A stretch of 64,000 bases of DNA from Rhytidiadelphus loreus. Its lineage: Eukaryota; Streptophyta; Bryopsida; Hypnales; Hylocomiaceae. Below the pieces are notes generated by a model. The model was not told where the DNA came from and made no database searches. It saw only the letters and a list, made by a program, of their open reading frames with translations. The DNA is taken from the NCBI GenBank assembly GCA_947034895.1, contig OX344761.1:25308863-25372862 (forward strand). The letters are read 5' to 3'. This document shows positions 49,811 through 61,840 of this stretch, piece after piece; the stretch's first letter is position 1; every line of letters begins with the position of its first letter. A program made the translations under genes and the position numbers.

Positions 49811-51150
49811 TCATAGAATGTCTCGGGCAGCAACTCGGCATGTCACAGCCTCTTCTAAGGATGACACTTCTAGCTCCGCTGGTGTGATTTTGTAGTACTG
49901 CACAGAAAAATATCAAATGAATAGAGGTCGTTTGCACACGCCTGAAACACACACCAATGATAGACAAGAAAGGTCATTGAGAACAGAGTATTCAAAAGAC
50001 TGAAGAGAAAAGACTATGCTTATGCCAAAATGAATGATAGGCAACTGTACCTTGAGTATGAGGGACTGGACAGCCCTACTAGTCAACTCTTCCAGATCAA
50101 TTTCAGTTCCTGTCACTAAAGCCCTAGTAGCCTCCAACTGTCCAATAAAGAACACCCAATGTTTCTTCTGAGGAAATGTGCCAAGGATCTATATTTTTAC
50201 TCGTAACTTTAAACAATGAGGCCAGGACTACAATGATATTTCATGAGCATGCAGGATTGAGCATCATTCAAAATCAACATAAATATATATGAAGACGAGA
50301 TGCTTGTGATCTGAACGACATTAGAACTTAATTACGACTAAAATTTGATGTTACCTCCTCAGCAGTTGCATCAAAGCGCCCAACCAAAACATAGTTACTC
50401 GTCTCATTGATTCCAAATCTGCGCAGAGCTTCTGAAATCTGCATAATAAATTAAGGCCTCACTTTCTTTTGTACTCCGCTCTAACCTCCAATCTCGAAAA
50501 GTTGTTTACCGATAAGACAAGAACAAAGCCAAAACTAAAAGTGTTGAAATACATCATAATTCCAAGGATTCTTCATGATGAAGGATACATGCTTTGAACC
50601 AGAGTAATTGTAGATAAGCTCTGCGTGCAATGTTCGTGTTGCAAGGCTGTCTCTTGATTGCGCCAACAAGGCTTTGTGAGCTGCAGCCAACACTGGAAAT
50701 GTTGACGGAACCTGCACACTCATCTCCCATTTCCAATAAGCCCTAAATCTCACTGGTTGTTGATTCACCGATGCCCAAATCTGTAAAGGATGAAAAAGAA
50801 AGCTTACAAGGGTAGCCGTAAAGAAAGCCAACTCCGGATTTAATGTCCCCGCTTTCATAGACTCCACTAACTCCCTGCACAGGAAGAGCTCCCAAATATT
50901 AAAACCAAATTTTTTGTATCAAACACCTCAATTTATTCATATACTAAACCCTAAACCCTTGTTATAAATCCCAAATCAGGGTAACTATGAATGGAGCATA
51001 AAACGAAAATCTTTCTGTTGCAAATCCCAAATCAGAGTATAACTATGAATGGAGCATAAAACAAAAATCTTACTTGCTATTCGTGACATCCGTGAAAAGA
51101 AGGAGATGGAGTGAGTGGCCTGGATGTGTGTCTAATTGAAATTCCACCAT
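49811..51150 (-). CDS. CGI121: KEOPS/EKC complex subunit CGI121 (TPRKB homologue)
   Basis: Six exons on the minus strand, all GT-AG and in phase: 51150-51074, 50874-50808, 50711-50589, 50438-50355, 50137-50051, 49897-49811; 525 bp, 174 residues, the normal family length. CGI121 binds Bud32 (PRPK) and the 3' end of tRNA in the KEOPS complex, which makes the universal t6A modification at position 37 of ANN-decoding tRNAs. Diagnostic segments: LLLFTDVTNSKELVESM at the N-terminus, VLAAAHKALLAQSRDSLATR, HAELIYNYSGSKHISEALRR, and the C-terminal SSLEEAVTCRVAARDIL. The start ATG is the first in frame and gives the standard N-terminus. The reading is complete and undamaged. It is tail to tail with the hydrolase gene, with no functional link implied. 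Confidence 0.93.
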
Positions 51151-52300
51151 TCTTCTCTACCGTCTCAAACTCAACTGCAACCATTGACACCACATTATTG
51201 AACATTTACTGAAAAACATTATAAACATTGCAGTCAAAATTTCAAAGGGCAAAAGCAGGGGCTCACATACTGCGCTATAGCCACTACAGGTAGATGTCGA
51301 GATTGTTACTGAAGAGAACGATGATGGGTCGCTACGGTGCAGCGGCGTCATTAGGGTTTGGTGGACCACTCCTTGATTTTTGCAATACAACGTTCTCTCA
51401 TAACTAACCAGTTTTCCAAAATAAGGTGTGTATAAGCTAGCACGACATTCAATCAAACCGAAAACAGGCAGAGACATACCTGCCAGTGGCCTGAAGAGGA
51501 TATAATTCCCAAAGGGACACGAGATATTCAGACAATTATACAGCGCCGCAACCCTCTTCAACCCGAACTCCTCCGCCACAATGGTGGTCTAACTTAAATC
51601 GGGTAGCTACTGCTGCAAAACGCTTTCAGTCTGGAAAGCCCTTGGCAATGCTCTTCTGGGACGCCTTCTTAATCACCAGCAACAATCAAGTAAACAGAAC
51701 CTCTGAAAACGAGTCAACTTCTCTCTGAACTCAACTTCCATCTTCATACCAACTGATTCGTAGATGGATCATTCTGAATTACCCTAGCATCCCAAGTACG
51801 CATTATCGGCGCGATACATCTAAAGCTGTCTGAGAAGCTACTATCAGATTGCACCCAGTAATAGGGGTGTTGTCAGCGAAACTTTCAGGTTACTGTTGGC
51901 CTCCCATGAATCAGACGAACAAATCACGTAACGCTGGGATTAAATCGAAACACACAACCCTAATCACTCACAACCCTGTCGCCAAGCCCTCGTGCGCACA
52001 ATAACCTAAAACCTCACATGAAAAAGGAAAATCCAAAGAGGTAGAACGAGAAAGAGAGGCTTCACAGAATTTATACCTTGCAAGGGTGCCGCAGACGATG
52101 GCAGGATCGTAAGGGCGCTCCTTGGTTCTTGACGATGACAGCCTTGCGACCGGCATAGACCGGCGTATCACCAAACCTTCTGCCCTTCACTTCGCAGCTT
52201 CAATTCTCGTTCGGCACCATTCCAACTTCTTGCACAACCCACAATCAACCTGAAAGAAAATAAAAATAAAATGTAGATGTGTGCTGAAAGTCGCGCGAGG
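51151..52300 (-). promoter_or_regulatory. 5' leader and promoter of CGI121, with a possible spliced upstream ORF
   Basis: Gene-like composition. On the minus strand a frame starts at 51579 (MAEEFGLKRV) and meets a good donor GTATGT at 51479. A good acceptor TTGCAG ends at 51175, only 24 bases before the CGI121 ATG. Splicing 51479-51175 would place an upstream ORF that overlaps the CGI121 start in another frame. The frame has no known domain. A further exon-like stretch at 51968-52174 is possible. Confidence 0.4.
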
Positions 52301-55019
52301 GAATGAGAGAGACGACGGAGTTTAGATCCAATGAGTCCTTATCGAATTGTTTTCTAGATGCCGGTAATGTAGAATCCCATACGCCATAAGTCGAAATTTC
52401 TGACAAACCGTAAGTACGTGGTGAAGTTACAAACGCATCCCAGACCTAATCAGAAGCATTTCAGTGTTCATTGCACCATTCTCGCGAGGGATCTAACATT
52501 TCTAACAACTCGAGGAGGTTTGCGGAAGTCACGCTGAGTCTGCGGAAGCATACCGGTACCGAGACTAGCGTGCCTGTGCCGTTGCCATAGTATATATATA
52601 ATAAAATAATAAAAATAAAAGTAATTTTAAATTCTTTGAAATTCATAAAAAATTTGAAATTCAATATTTTTTGTGTCGTAGGTCGGAACACCACGAAACG
52701 TCATGAATCAAAGCTCGTGCAGCCCCGCACCCTCCTTGCAAAGAGCTTTCCAACATTACCAAGAATGCAACTCAGGATTCACAGTCCAAGAGATCTCACT
52801 GTAACAACCCAACCAACCAACCAAATAAACAAATAGCGTCATTTAAGGTATAGATAGATAGGAAGGGAGAGTCCCACTAGGGTTTTTGTCCATAAACTTT
52901 GGTTAAGATTCAGACCACTTATATGTCTTTTTAGTAATCTTGTAGGAATCCCTAAACCCTAATCTTTACCGACGGTAAAATTGTCTTTCATGGCGTTGAT
53001 CTACGAAACTTGTTTGTTTTTGAAAATTAAGATTAACAACATTGGGAGGGATGGGGGGGGGGGATTTTCTTAAATTGAAATCAACAACCATTACAAAATA
53101 TTTGAACCGTGAAGAAGGGTATTACAAAACTGTTTGATTTTTGGAAGTGGTGCAAATAAGAGGAAATAAAATAATATTTTTTTATTTTTTTAATATTTTT
53201 TTTGGAAATAAAAATAATAAATATAAAAATATTTTTTAAATTGTCAAGCATGGTGCTGATGTGGCACTATTAGTACCCTCTCAGATTCCAAAAAAAATGA
53301 AAAAAATAACTTTTTAATGACTTTTTTTGTTGTGATTGCACTATTATCAAAAAAACTCATAGCCCACTACTAGCGTGAATTTTTTCCTAATGGGGGATCT
53401 AATTGACTATCTCTCTCTTTGGAGGAGATAGTATATCCCACATCACCCTCACCTAAATGTAATGTAGTGAAAACTATAAATGATTGGCATTCAAAGTAGA
53501 ATTGAGGTTGAAAGGGTTGGAAATAAATTGGAAAGTCATGGTTTTATAACTTCAAGGAACACCACCATGTAATTTAGATCCATGGCAAAAGGTTCATTCA
53601 TTGTACCACAAATTGAAGGGACAATTTTGAATTACCGTTGCAAATGTATAGGGAATTAAAAAACAACATTAGAATCCAAATGGACAAAAATAATCTTTTT
53701 TTAGGGACACCAATAAGAAGCTATATGTTTTTGCTTTGACCACTTATAATGTGTCTTTTTCTACCAAAATACGTGTAAAAACCCCTCTAATTTGCTACTT
53801 TATTTCAACCCAAAAATTGTGAACTTGGAATCAATCTAAATATGTGCAAGGATTAAAGGGCCTACAATGGATGTACTCACTCTATGAATTTGTGCAAACA
53901 CTTTAAGAGTGATTGATGATTTTAGGGATGATAACAAACCACTTAAACTTAAATGAGAAGTATTATTCTTTGAAAACCTAACCTAAGATATGTATGGACA
54001 AATGTAGATAGAGGTACAATTGGGTTGAAGGTCCATAATGGGTATTGTTAGATGATGTGGCATCCAGGGGTATTATTTATTAGGCTAAAAAGGTTTCTTT
54101 AGCCTATGTTGCGATTTTAGAGAGTCCTTGGTCATTTAAAATCCCTATGTAGAAGTTGACTTTTTGTTTTTGTCAACTAGGAGTCCTTAGTTAGTCATTT
54201 AAGAACCCCATGTAGAAATTAACTCTTTGTTTTTGTTAATTAGAATTTGGGGTACTTAGACTTTGAGACTTTTTTTTGTCATTCTTGTTAAGCTTCAAGC
54301 TTTATGTGTGTTTTAGAGAGAGAGGTCTTTTCTTGTAGATTTATGGCTATGGTGATTTAGTCATTTATAAAGCTTTTAAGATTTTTTCTTTCATGCATTA
54401 GCACTCTTGGATTCTCCCTTGTGGAGTGAAAGCCGCTTGACTATTTTTGTATTTTCAAATCAGTTTTTCATTTCTTGAGAGGAGATTTTGACACTCTCTT
54501 TTGTTGGTTTTGCTTCAAAAGTCTTGGCTGAAAGTAGTGGCTACACAATGTCTTGTGTATGGCAATATATCTATAATTACACAACAATATGAATACCTTA
54601 TTCTATTTTATAGTATTTTTTATATGTTCTTTTTGGCATTTTTCCTTTTCATGTAAGTATTTTTTATTTTGGTTCACTTTTATAAAGAGTTTACCAAATT
54701 TCAAACATGCCCAATATTTTGAATTTGTGGACCAATATCTAAAAAATCTAGATTTCATAAATTTGATTTCAAGATTTTGAGCTTTTTGTAAAATCTAAAA
54801 TGTCAGAATTTTTAAAATTAAAAATTAAAAATTAAAAAATTTGAGTTCCAAATTAAATCATTTTGATACAAGCAAACACCTAATGGAAATAAATCACATG
54901 TGACTTTTCATTCATTTAATGGAACCGGGAAAGATGTCGCTCTTTAATCCTCATACCTTACTATAAAACCAAAGGACACCGTGTGAAGTATTAAATAACA
55001 TAATCTACACCATCCCTAC
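52301..55019. other. AT-rich intergenic spacer
   Basis: No gene recognised. Notable only: a poly-G run near 53053-53063, and a diverged tandem duplication of about 61 bp (54119-54179 and 54180-54243) sharing GAGTCCTTAG/GTCATTTAA words. Confidence 0.65.
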
Positions 55020-55464
55020 ACTCTTGTTTCCCAACCCTTGCCGTCCACGAAGATATCAAGAATGTACATTTCTCCTAGATACTACTACAACCCTCTGTCT
55101 GCACGAGGGTCTGCGTCGTGCTTCGCTCCAGCCAAACCCTCGACACAGACAAAGCTGCATTTCGTAACGAAGATCTGGCGATGGTGGCTCGCGAGTGACG
55201 ACCCCAGGAACCCTCCGAGCTTGCCGACACCCTCCGCCAGCCTCCTCCCTCATATGTAAGTGACTCTCCTGTTGCGCATTTTGCTTTTGCTCTCAAACAT
55301 TTCATTTTTTTCTATCATGTTACTCCGGAGCAGCTTTCGATCATCGAAGGCCCTAATCCAGAGAATCGGAAGCTGGTGCCATTGCTGATTGGCATCTGTT
55401 GCTGCAGAAAGAAGAGGAGAAAGTGTTGGAGAAGAGAAGAGGAGACAGAATTTCGCTTCGAGCC
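55020..55464 (+). promoter_or_regulatory. 5'UTR of ribophorin II gene with probable intron
   Basis: A strong donor (CATAT then GTAAGT, intron start 55256) and a strong acceptor (TTGCTGCAG, intron end 55407) frame a 152-bp candidate intron lying entirely before the start codon. The upstream frame from 55038 does not join the ribophorin frame after splicing, so this is leader and not coding sequence. Confidence 0.55.
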
Positions 55465-56634
55465 ATGGCGGCATCGATTTTGGCGGTATTGGTGCTCCTG
55501 ACGTTTTCTTTAGGGTTTGTCAAAGCTGGGGAGGATGGGTTAGTTCTAGAGTTGACATCGCCTACGTTCTCGCTCGGATCGGATGCGCACAAGCTTGAGG
55601 TCTTCGTGACCACGCGCGATGGGTCACCTGCGAAGTCTGCTACAGTGACGCTCATCTCCGCGCTCTCTGTTGCCACGGGCTCGCCGGTTTCGTTCTCCGA
55701 GCATCAGAAGTTTAATTCTCTTGGAGGTGGAAAATACGAATTGGCGGTTCTGTCAAGTGAACTCTCTTTGGGAAAATACAAAGTCAGGATTGAGGCGGGC
55801 AGCGGGAAGGGCTATCTGACATCAGTGGTGGCGGTGACTGCCCCTATTTCTGTGTCGAATGGGAAAGCTGCTGTCCTGGAGAGCGATGGCGTGGAATCGG
55901 ATGCCGGATTGGAGTTTCCGAAAACTGTGACCCTGTCGGCAAGCCATTCGCAGAAATTGAAGGTGTCGTTTGAACTGAAAACTCCGGCTGGAGCCCCTTT
56001 CAAGGCGCAACAGGTTATTTTGAAGCTCAGGCACGTCGAGAGTGGCGGTGAGGAAGTCTACCTCATCTTGCCTTCGGCGACTGTAGGGTATGAGCATACG
56101 CTGGACTTTTCCAAGATGGGAGAGAAGCTGAAGCATCAATCGGGAGCTTACGCTGTGGAATTGATTGTTGGCGACGATGTCATGGAGAATTCGTTCATCT
56201 GGAAGGTGGCATCATTGGATCTGGACTTGCCAGAGGGACCTGAAGAAACGAAAGCTGATGTACCTGCGTCCAAATTTGCACCCAAGGCAGAGATTGCTCA
56301 CATCTTTGGTCAACCTGAGAAGAGACCTCCGGCGTATCTGTCTATGACGTTCTTAGTTCTGACGTTGATTCCTCTGGTTGGATTCTTCGTGGGGCTGCAG
56401 CAACTCGGTGTCAATTTGAAGAGTCTTCCGTCAAGCGGATTGCCTTTGGCTGCTGCTGCTGGCTTTCACGGAGGCATTGCCATGATTCTGGGCTTGTACC
56501 TCTTGTTCTGGTTGAAGCTGAACCTGTTCACCACGTTGCAGGTTCTCGGTTTCTTAGGTTTGTTTACTCTCGTGCCAGGATTTCACATTCTCTCCTACCT
56601 GGCTAATAGTTCTGCCAAGGTGAAATCCGCGTAG
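55465..56634 (+). CDS. RPN2: Ribophorin II / OST subunit 2 (Swp1-like short form), intronless
   Basis: Subunit of the oligosaccharyltransferase that N-glycosylates proteins entering the ER. The 389 residues come from one exon. Residues 1 to about 21 form a clear signal peptide (MAASILAVLVLLTFSLGF). A beta-rich luminal region follows (ELTSPTFSLGSDAH; VTLSASHSQKLKVSFELKTP; GPKAEIAHIF-like PKAEIAHIFGQPEKRPPAYL), then three membrane segments at about 293-311, 328-352 and 353-378, and the tail KVKSA. Seed-plant RPN2 proteins are close to 690 residues; this one lacks the whole N-terminal alpha-helical half and matches only the C-terminal part, as yeast Swp1 does. The signal peptide sits directly on the shortened body, so it looks like a functional short form rather than a truncated pseudogene. 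The start is the only in-frame ATG that gives a signal peptide. There are no coding introns, but a leader intron is likely. Confidence 0.92.
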   Translation: MAASILAVLVLLTFSLGFVKAGEDGLVLELTSPTFSLGSDAHKLEVFVTTRDGSPAKSATVTLISALSVATGSPVSFSEHQKFNSLGGGKYELAVLSSELSLGKYKVRIEAGSGKGYLTSVVAVTAPISVSNGKAAVLESDGVESDAGLEFPKTVTLSASHSQKLKVSFELKTPAGAPFKAQQVILKLRHVESGGEEVYLILPSATVGYEHTLDFSKMGEKLKHQSGAYAVELIVGDDVMENSFIWKVASLDLDLPEGPEETKADVPASKFAPKAEIAHIFGQPEKRPPAYLSMTFLVLTLIPLVGFFVGLQQLGVNLKSLPSSGLPLAAAAGFHGGIAMILGLYLLFWLKLNLFTTLQVLGFLGLFTLVPGFHILSYLANSSAKVKSA

Positions 56635-57830
56635 GTCTGCTTGCTTGCTAAAGGGTTTTCTGTGGAGCTGTTTAGATTACTCGGGAGATCATTGCCGAAG
56701 AATTAGAATCTGAGCCCAGTTTTGACATCGTTTAGAACAATACTTGCAATTCGGTGATCTGGTACACTTTCTGCTATCCTGCTTGTAATCAGGGGCATTG
56801 TTTGGCTAATTTCTGCTTGGTGTGTGTCCGGCCTTGTTACTGGCAAGATGCAAGAATCTGGTTTATGAGGGATAACTTTCATTTGTACTTGATGTCTTTA
56901 ATTAGCTTCGTGCATGCTAAGAACTGAACCAGCTGTACTGTCAGATCCTCTCGTCATAGAATTGAAGAATCACAAGATAAAGTTTAGGGTTTTGTTATTT
57001 GACACCTACTTGGGATGAATAGTGGTTTTGTGACGTCCTCTCTTTTCCCCATTCGTGGGGTTCGGCGATTAATATATCTTAATTATTGGTTGATTTTTAT
57101 CTATGCAAAAGGAGTCTGGATTCGTGAAGCTGAATTTGTATGACATGAAGCATGCGAGCTCCTATTTTTCATTTTTTGCTCGGTTCTGGAGTCTGGATTC
57201 GCAATTTTACGTCTGATTGACAGTGGACTTGGACTGATGATTGTATCGGGCGTTCCTGCAGCGTTGAGTTTTCCTGCGAGTCTTCTAGGAAGACTTGAAT
57301 TTTGGAAATATGGAAATTCACTCACTAAGTAAATAGTGATCAAGGCAGTGTGTACCTTTTCTCAGTTGCAGAAAGCTATGCATCCCAGTTTAGTTTAGTA
57401 TGTATATGTATGGGTTTTAAACTACGGAAAGTAGCTTCATTACAATTGACAAAGATGCTGAGACTGGTGATTGACGTAAGTTTGTTTTGAAGTAGATATT
57501 CTTAAAAATCCAGAGGCTTGAGAACGTTATTGGACGTAAAGTCAAGTTGTATTCAAGAAGAGTTGGGAGTGTAATGTTTGATTTATCAAAGGATTCACAT
57601 AGTGCATGGTAGTATGGGTAATACCTTTCTTTTCTACCTACGAAATCTAAAACGTTTGTCTGTTTTTTTTCAACATGATTAAATGTCCAAATGAAACAGT
57701 GAATCATTCAACTCCCAAAGGATCAAGACGGGCATAGGGTTTTAATGATTTTCTTAGCAGTTGGACCTTGATAAGTGATATCAATTAGTCTTGAACGATG
57801 ATTAGTTTAGTGAAGTTTAGCAGCTAATGT
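56635..57830 (+). other. Ribophorin II 3'UTR and spacer
   Basis: The 3'UTR probably occupies the first few hundred bases. Composition then becomes AT-rich. No further gene is supported. Confidence 0.5.
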
Positions 57831-57831
57831 A

Positions 57832-58232
57832 GTATGCTCTAAAAGTGCCCATCTTCTTCAAATTGCCCCTATTTTTAGGTGGAGAATGGAGATGGAGTGA
57901 TCCTTAAATGAACCACTTTAGCAATTGAATGCATTGAGGTAAAAATCGATTTTCTATTGTAAGAGTCAATTGTAGTCTTTGATTTTTGCACATCTCTTTA
58001 CAAGTTGCAAGTGTACAGATTTTGGAAGACCTATGGTCATAAATAGGTGCATGTGTCTTGAATCTTCAAAAATTTATAAGTAATTCAAAAATACTTGGAA
58101 AAATACAAAACCACTTGTATTAGGTTCTACATCTATTTTTCTTTCTTTGAAAAATGATCTAAAAATAAATTTGTCCATGAAAGCCTATGAAAAAGGTAGA
58201 CCAACCTTTAAATAGTCGCTTTTAGAGCATAC
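57832..58232. mobile_element. TA-flanked TIR element
   Basis: GTATGCTCTAAAAG at the left end is exactly inverted at the right end (CTTTTAGAGCATAC). TA lies outside both ends (57830-57831 and 58233-58234). CCATCTTCTTCAA recurs as a direct repeat near each end. It is about 400 bp and non-coding. The TA duplication suggests a Tc1/mariner-like MITE. Confidence 0.55.
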
Positions 58233-58523
58233 TATTTTAAACCCAAAACCCAAAGTAAAACTGCCATCTTCTTCAAGAAGAACAAATCCATAGAGTCGCT
58301 ACAAATCCACAACTACACGCCCATTAATTTTTGGAAAAGTGCATTGCATTGACTACACCGATTTGCCCTATTAGTGAAAATATAAAATTAGTGCCACTAC
58401 AAAATTTTACTTTTTGGAAATTGGTACAATATTGTAATAATTCAACCAATCTAGCCAACAATAATTTAACCTTGGAAAGGTGCAATCCTATCACCAAGGT
58501 GGTCAACAAATTTTGAAGTTGAT

Positions 58524-58660
58524 CACAGTCTTGATGTATTCTTTGTTTCTACAATTCCCTTGAAACTTATTCATCAACAAAAGCTTATCAGATTCTTGAT
58601 GCATTCTTTGTTACTACAATTCCTTTGGAACATATTCATCAAACACTTCTAAGCCTCAAG
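58524..58660. repeat. Diverged tandem duplication, period about 70 bp
   Basis: TCTTGATGTATTCTTTGTTT...ACAATTCCCTTGAAAC...ATTCATCAA is followed by a second copy TCTTGATGCATTCTTTGTTA...ACAATTCCTTTGGAAC...ATTCATCAA. It is non-coding. Confidence 0.7.
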
Positions 58661-58686
58661 ATCCCTCATTTATAGGTTAAATATAT

Positions 58687-58770
58687 ATTCCCTCTGTTTA
58701 TGAAAAAGAGCCATGTTTCCTTTGTGTTTTACAAAAGAAATATAGGTCTTTTTCAAAAACAAAGGTAGTA
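58687..58770. mobile_element. Stowaway-like MITE (degenerate)
   Basis: The ends TTCCCTCTGTTTATGAAAAAG and the reverse complement of CTTTTTCAAAAACAAAGGTAG pair imperfectly. The terminus resembles the CTCCCTCCGT motif of Stowaway MITEs, with T/A at the edges. It is about 84 bp with an internal palindrome. Confidence 0.45.
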
Positions 58771-60925
58771 TCAAATAATAAACTAATAAAGCAAAATCTG
58801 CATTTCATAATCCCAACAAAATTATTTTTGGACCATGTGACTATGACTATGAAAAATGAATTGAATGTCAAGAAGGCATTGGAGCCCACACATAAGTTAC
58901 GCCCAAATTCCTTGCATCAAGTCTCTCATACACGAGACAATGATACATTCAAATGGACACTGTTGGCACGAATAGCTCTCTTCCAAGCATGAAATTGCCG
59001 ATTGCCTCATTAAATATATTGACGATAATTCACAAACCAAAATTGTGACATATATCTTTTCAAAGGTCTAATTAGGACAAGTATGGATTTTAGTTTTGAA
59101 AAGTGCCAAATAATGGAACATTGTCAATTTAATGAAATTGATGTTATATCATATTTTTAGTGCAATCTAAATGGGTCACATAATAACGTATTGATGCAAT
59201 CAAAGAGCAATATGTTATGGTGTGTTTTTTTAATTAAAATTTTGGAAGAGAAATTTAACACCAAAAAATTACAAGGGCTCTTTTATTTTTAACCTTCAAA
59301 GATAGAATGGTCTTTCTATGCCATGGTTTATAGATCTTTGGATTCAAAGAGAAGTTCTTGACCTCAACTTGAACTCTCAACTCTTAGAGGGTATCTATTC
59401 CATTAGAAGAGTTAAGAGTTCAAATTTTGGAAACACAAAGCAAAAGTTGTAAGGTCTGAATAAGCTTTGTGGCATAGTTGGCATACAATAAAAAAAAATA
59501 CAGAATAACAAATAAAAATAAAAATATATTTGACTTAAATGTAATCGTTACATTCATTAGTAGAAAATGTCATGTAAGAGCAAAAAAATGGTCTAAAAGT
59601 TCTTGCACCGAACACCCTTTCAAACAGTCCGAGAGGTTTCAAATGCTTTTATTTTTTGTACATGAACAATTTTGTGTAACACTTAGGCAAACCTTGTAGA
59701 AAAACAAGTCTGGTGAACAATGAATCAAAGTGTTAAGAAATGACCAATACATTGCAGTAGCCTTTCTGGAAACGTAGAAGCATAGAACTCCTGGCTACTT
59801 AATTTCTTAAGCTTGAATGTCACAAATTTGGTGCTTTGCATCAATCTAAAATAAACAAATTTGACTGCAATAAAATAGAATACAAACTCGCTTCAAGCTG
59901 ACACCGGACTAAAAACCCCAGAACATGATTCTTCTTGGCAATCTGCGTGCATAACATGTATAACAAATTCAAGAGAATGGACAGAAGGAGCCTGATCATT
60001 CGATCTGCAGCAGATGGGCAATTTCTTTAAATTGGCATCATGACTCCGGCGTCAACATTCATCATTGTGATGAACTAAAGGTATGGATTCATGTTTGAGG
60101 ACGGCGTTCTGAAAAGTGCCGAAGTATCGGAACACCGCCAATTTAACGAAATTGTCGTTGTAGGCAGCTGGAAGATGATGTTCCAAGGCTCTCCGCTATC
60201 AGAACGTTCTCAGAAATCAAATATATTGACCTAATAACGATTCGAATATTTTTAAAGAAGTACATTCTAATTCGGCTGGTCGCCTAGCTAGCTACGACAA
60301 AACCAGTCAAGAGCAATAGAATCCATACTCTGCTTGTAATGCCGAGTATGCCTCGGGAGCAGGTTCGTGTTCGATCCAATTAACTTGTTGATCGGCCTTT
60401 TATTAAAAAGCTCCGTTTCCAAGGTAAATATATTGCAACCGGATGCCAGAAGATCATTAATTTCTTGAGTGTCGTCCTTTTAATTTCAGGTCAATATGCT
60501 TCACAGCCGATGAATCGATCTCAACTTCCACCAGTGAGTAAGTTCACAGGGGGACCGGAACACTTTCGCGAACAGCATTGGAATGGGCATGGGAGCTCAA
60601 GGTTCATTTGATTCAATTTAGTTGAGACGATTCAAGAGGTCAGGTAAGAACCAGAATAGAGCTGCGGGACAGAGAGACCTTTGAACAACCGATCTTTCCT
60701 GATCATCATGCCTGTTGATTTTGTGTTTGATGACTCTGCTTGTCAACCATGAGGAGTTGCTGTCGACATTTATCGTCTTTTAGCAATCATGCCCAGAAGT
60801 AGATCATGATGCAATAAATCGATGGCTTGTGATGAATAATCTGTTTTTTTGTTGTAAAATTCCAGGGTGCACGTGATGCGACCACCACCACCAAATCTCT
60901 GAACGAGCCTCGCAAGTAGGATCTT
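58771..60925. other. Intergenic spacer
   Basis: AT-rich to about 59900, then more gene-like. Two diverged direct copies of a block occur at about 59093-59145 and 60108-60160 (GAAAAGTGCC...GGAACA...CAATTTAA(C/T)GAAATTG). No protein-coding gene could be supported. Confidence 0.55.
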
Positions 60926-61654
60926 CGCTTGGTCGCTATTGTCGACTACCGAGGATTCAATAACACCAAATTTCCACAACCGAGGCTTGAAGGCAATTCC
61001 CAACAGTTGGCCCTGAATTCATGTGGTATGTTGGCTCCACAAAGCACCGTGACCGTGGTGCCAGAGATTCATTTTCCACTTCGTCTGCGCGCTGGGCTTT
61101 CACGCCGTCAGAATTTCAGGACTGGTGTCTGCATGTGCGCTCGCCGGCCGTTGCTGCAGCTAGAGACGTCGCTTGGTCGCTATCACCGACTACCGAGGAT
61201 TCAATAACATCAAATTTCCACAACCGAGGCTTGAAGGCAATCACCAGCCGTTGGCCCTGATTTCATGTGGTACGTTGGCTCTACAAAGCACCGTGACCGT
61301 GGTGCCAGAGATTCATTTTCCACTTCGTCTGCGCGCTGGGCTTTCAGGCCGTCAGAATTTTCAGGACTGGTGTCTGAGTGTGCGCTCGCCGGCCGTTGCT
61401 GTAGCAGCTAGAGACGTCGCTTGGTCGCTATCACCAACTACCGAGGATTCAATAACTCCAAATTTCCACTACCGAGGCTTGAAGGCAATCACCAGCAGTT
61501 GGCCCTGAATTCATGTGGTACGTTGGCTCTACAAAGCACCGTGACCGTGGTGCCAGAGATTCATTTTCCACTTCGTCTGCTGGGCTTTCAGGCTGTCAGA
61601 ACTTTCAGGAGTGGTGTCTGCGTGTGCGCTCGCCGGCCGTTGTTGCAGCTAGAG
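60926..61654 (+). repeat. Three tandem copies of a unit of about 245 bp
   Basis: Units start at 60926, 61170 and 61418 (CGCTTGGTCGCTAT). The periods are 244 and 248 bp; the third copy is cut at about 61654, at the shared GCAGCTAGAGA. The copies are highly similar with a few substitutions and small indels. Each has an open frame, but the frames are not in phase between units, so the array is unlikely to encode a repeat protein. It lies directly upstream of the RING gene. Confidence 0.9.
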
Positions 61655-61840
61655 AGTGAGTTTTGTTTAGGGTTTAGATTTTTGTTTAGATCGTCATCGG
61701 GAGTGAGTATATTGAAGCTAGCTAGGGACCGGAGCACACTGTGCACATACCTTGCTAGCAGGTACTTACGGACTTGCGTTGTGTGCGCTAGCTCTTTCAC
61801 TAGTTGAGGTTTGCAGCCAAGCTTGATCGATCATATTATC
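61655..61840 (+). promoter_or_regulatory. Leader between the repeat array and the RING gene
   Basis: Contains a TTTAGGGTTTAGATT telo-box-like word (61667-61681) and several GCTAGC words. It is the likely proximal promoter and 5'UTR of the RING gene. The frame open across this stretch has no ATG before 61841. Confidence 0.4.

Noticed and set aside
60300..60400. tRNA-like GGTTCG...TTCGATCC words
   Set aside because: No acceptor stem or anticodon arm could be folded around them.
60929..61807. Frames across the 245-bp array (for example LTDYRGFNN-like units)
   Set aside because: The units are in different frames relative to each other and no splice pattern joins them; kept as a DNA repeat.
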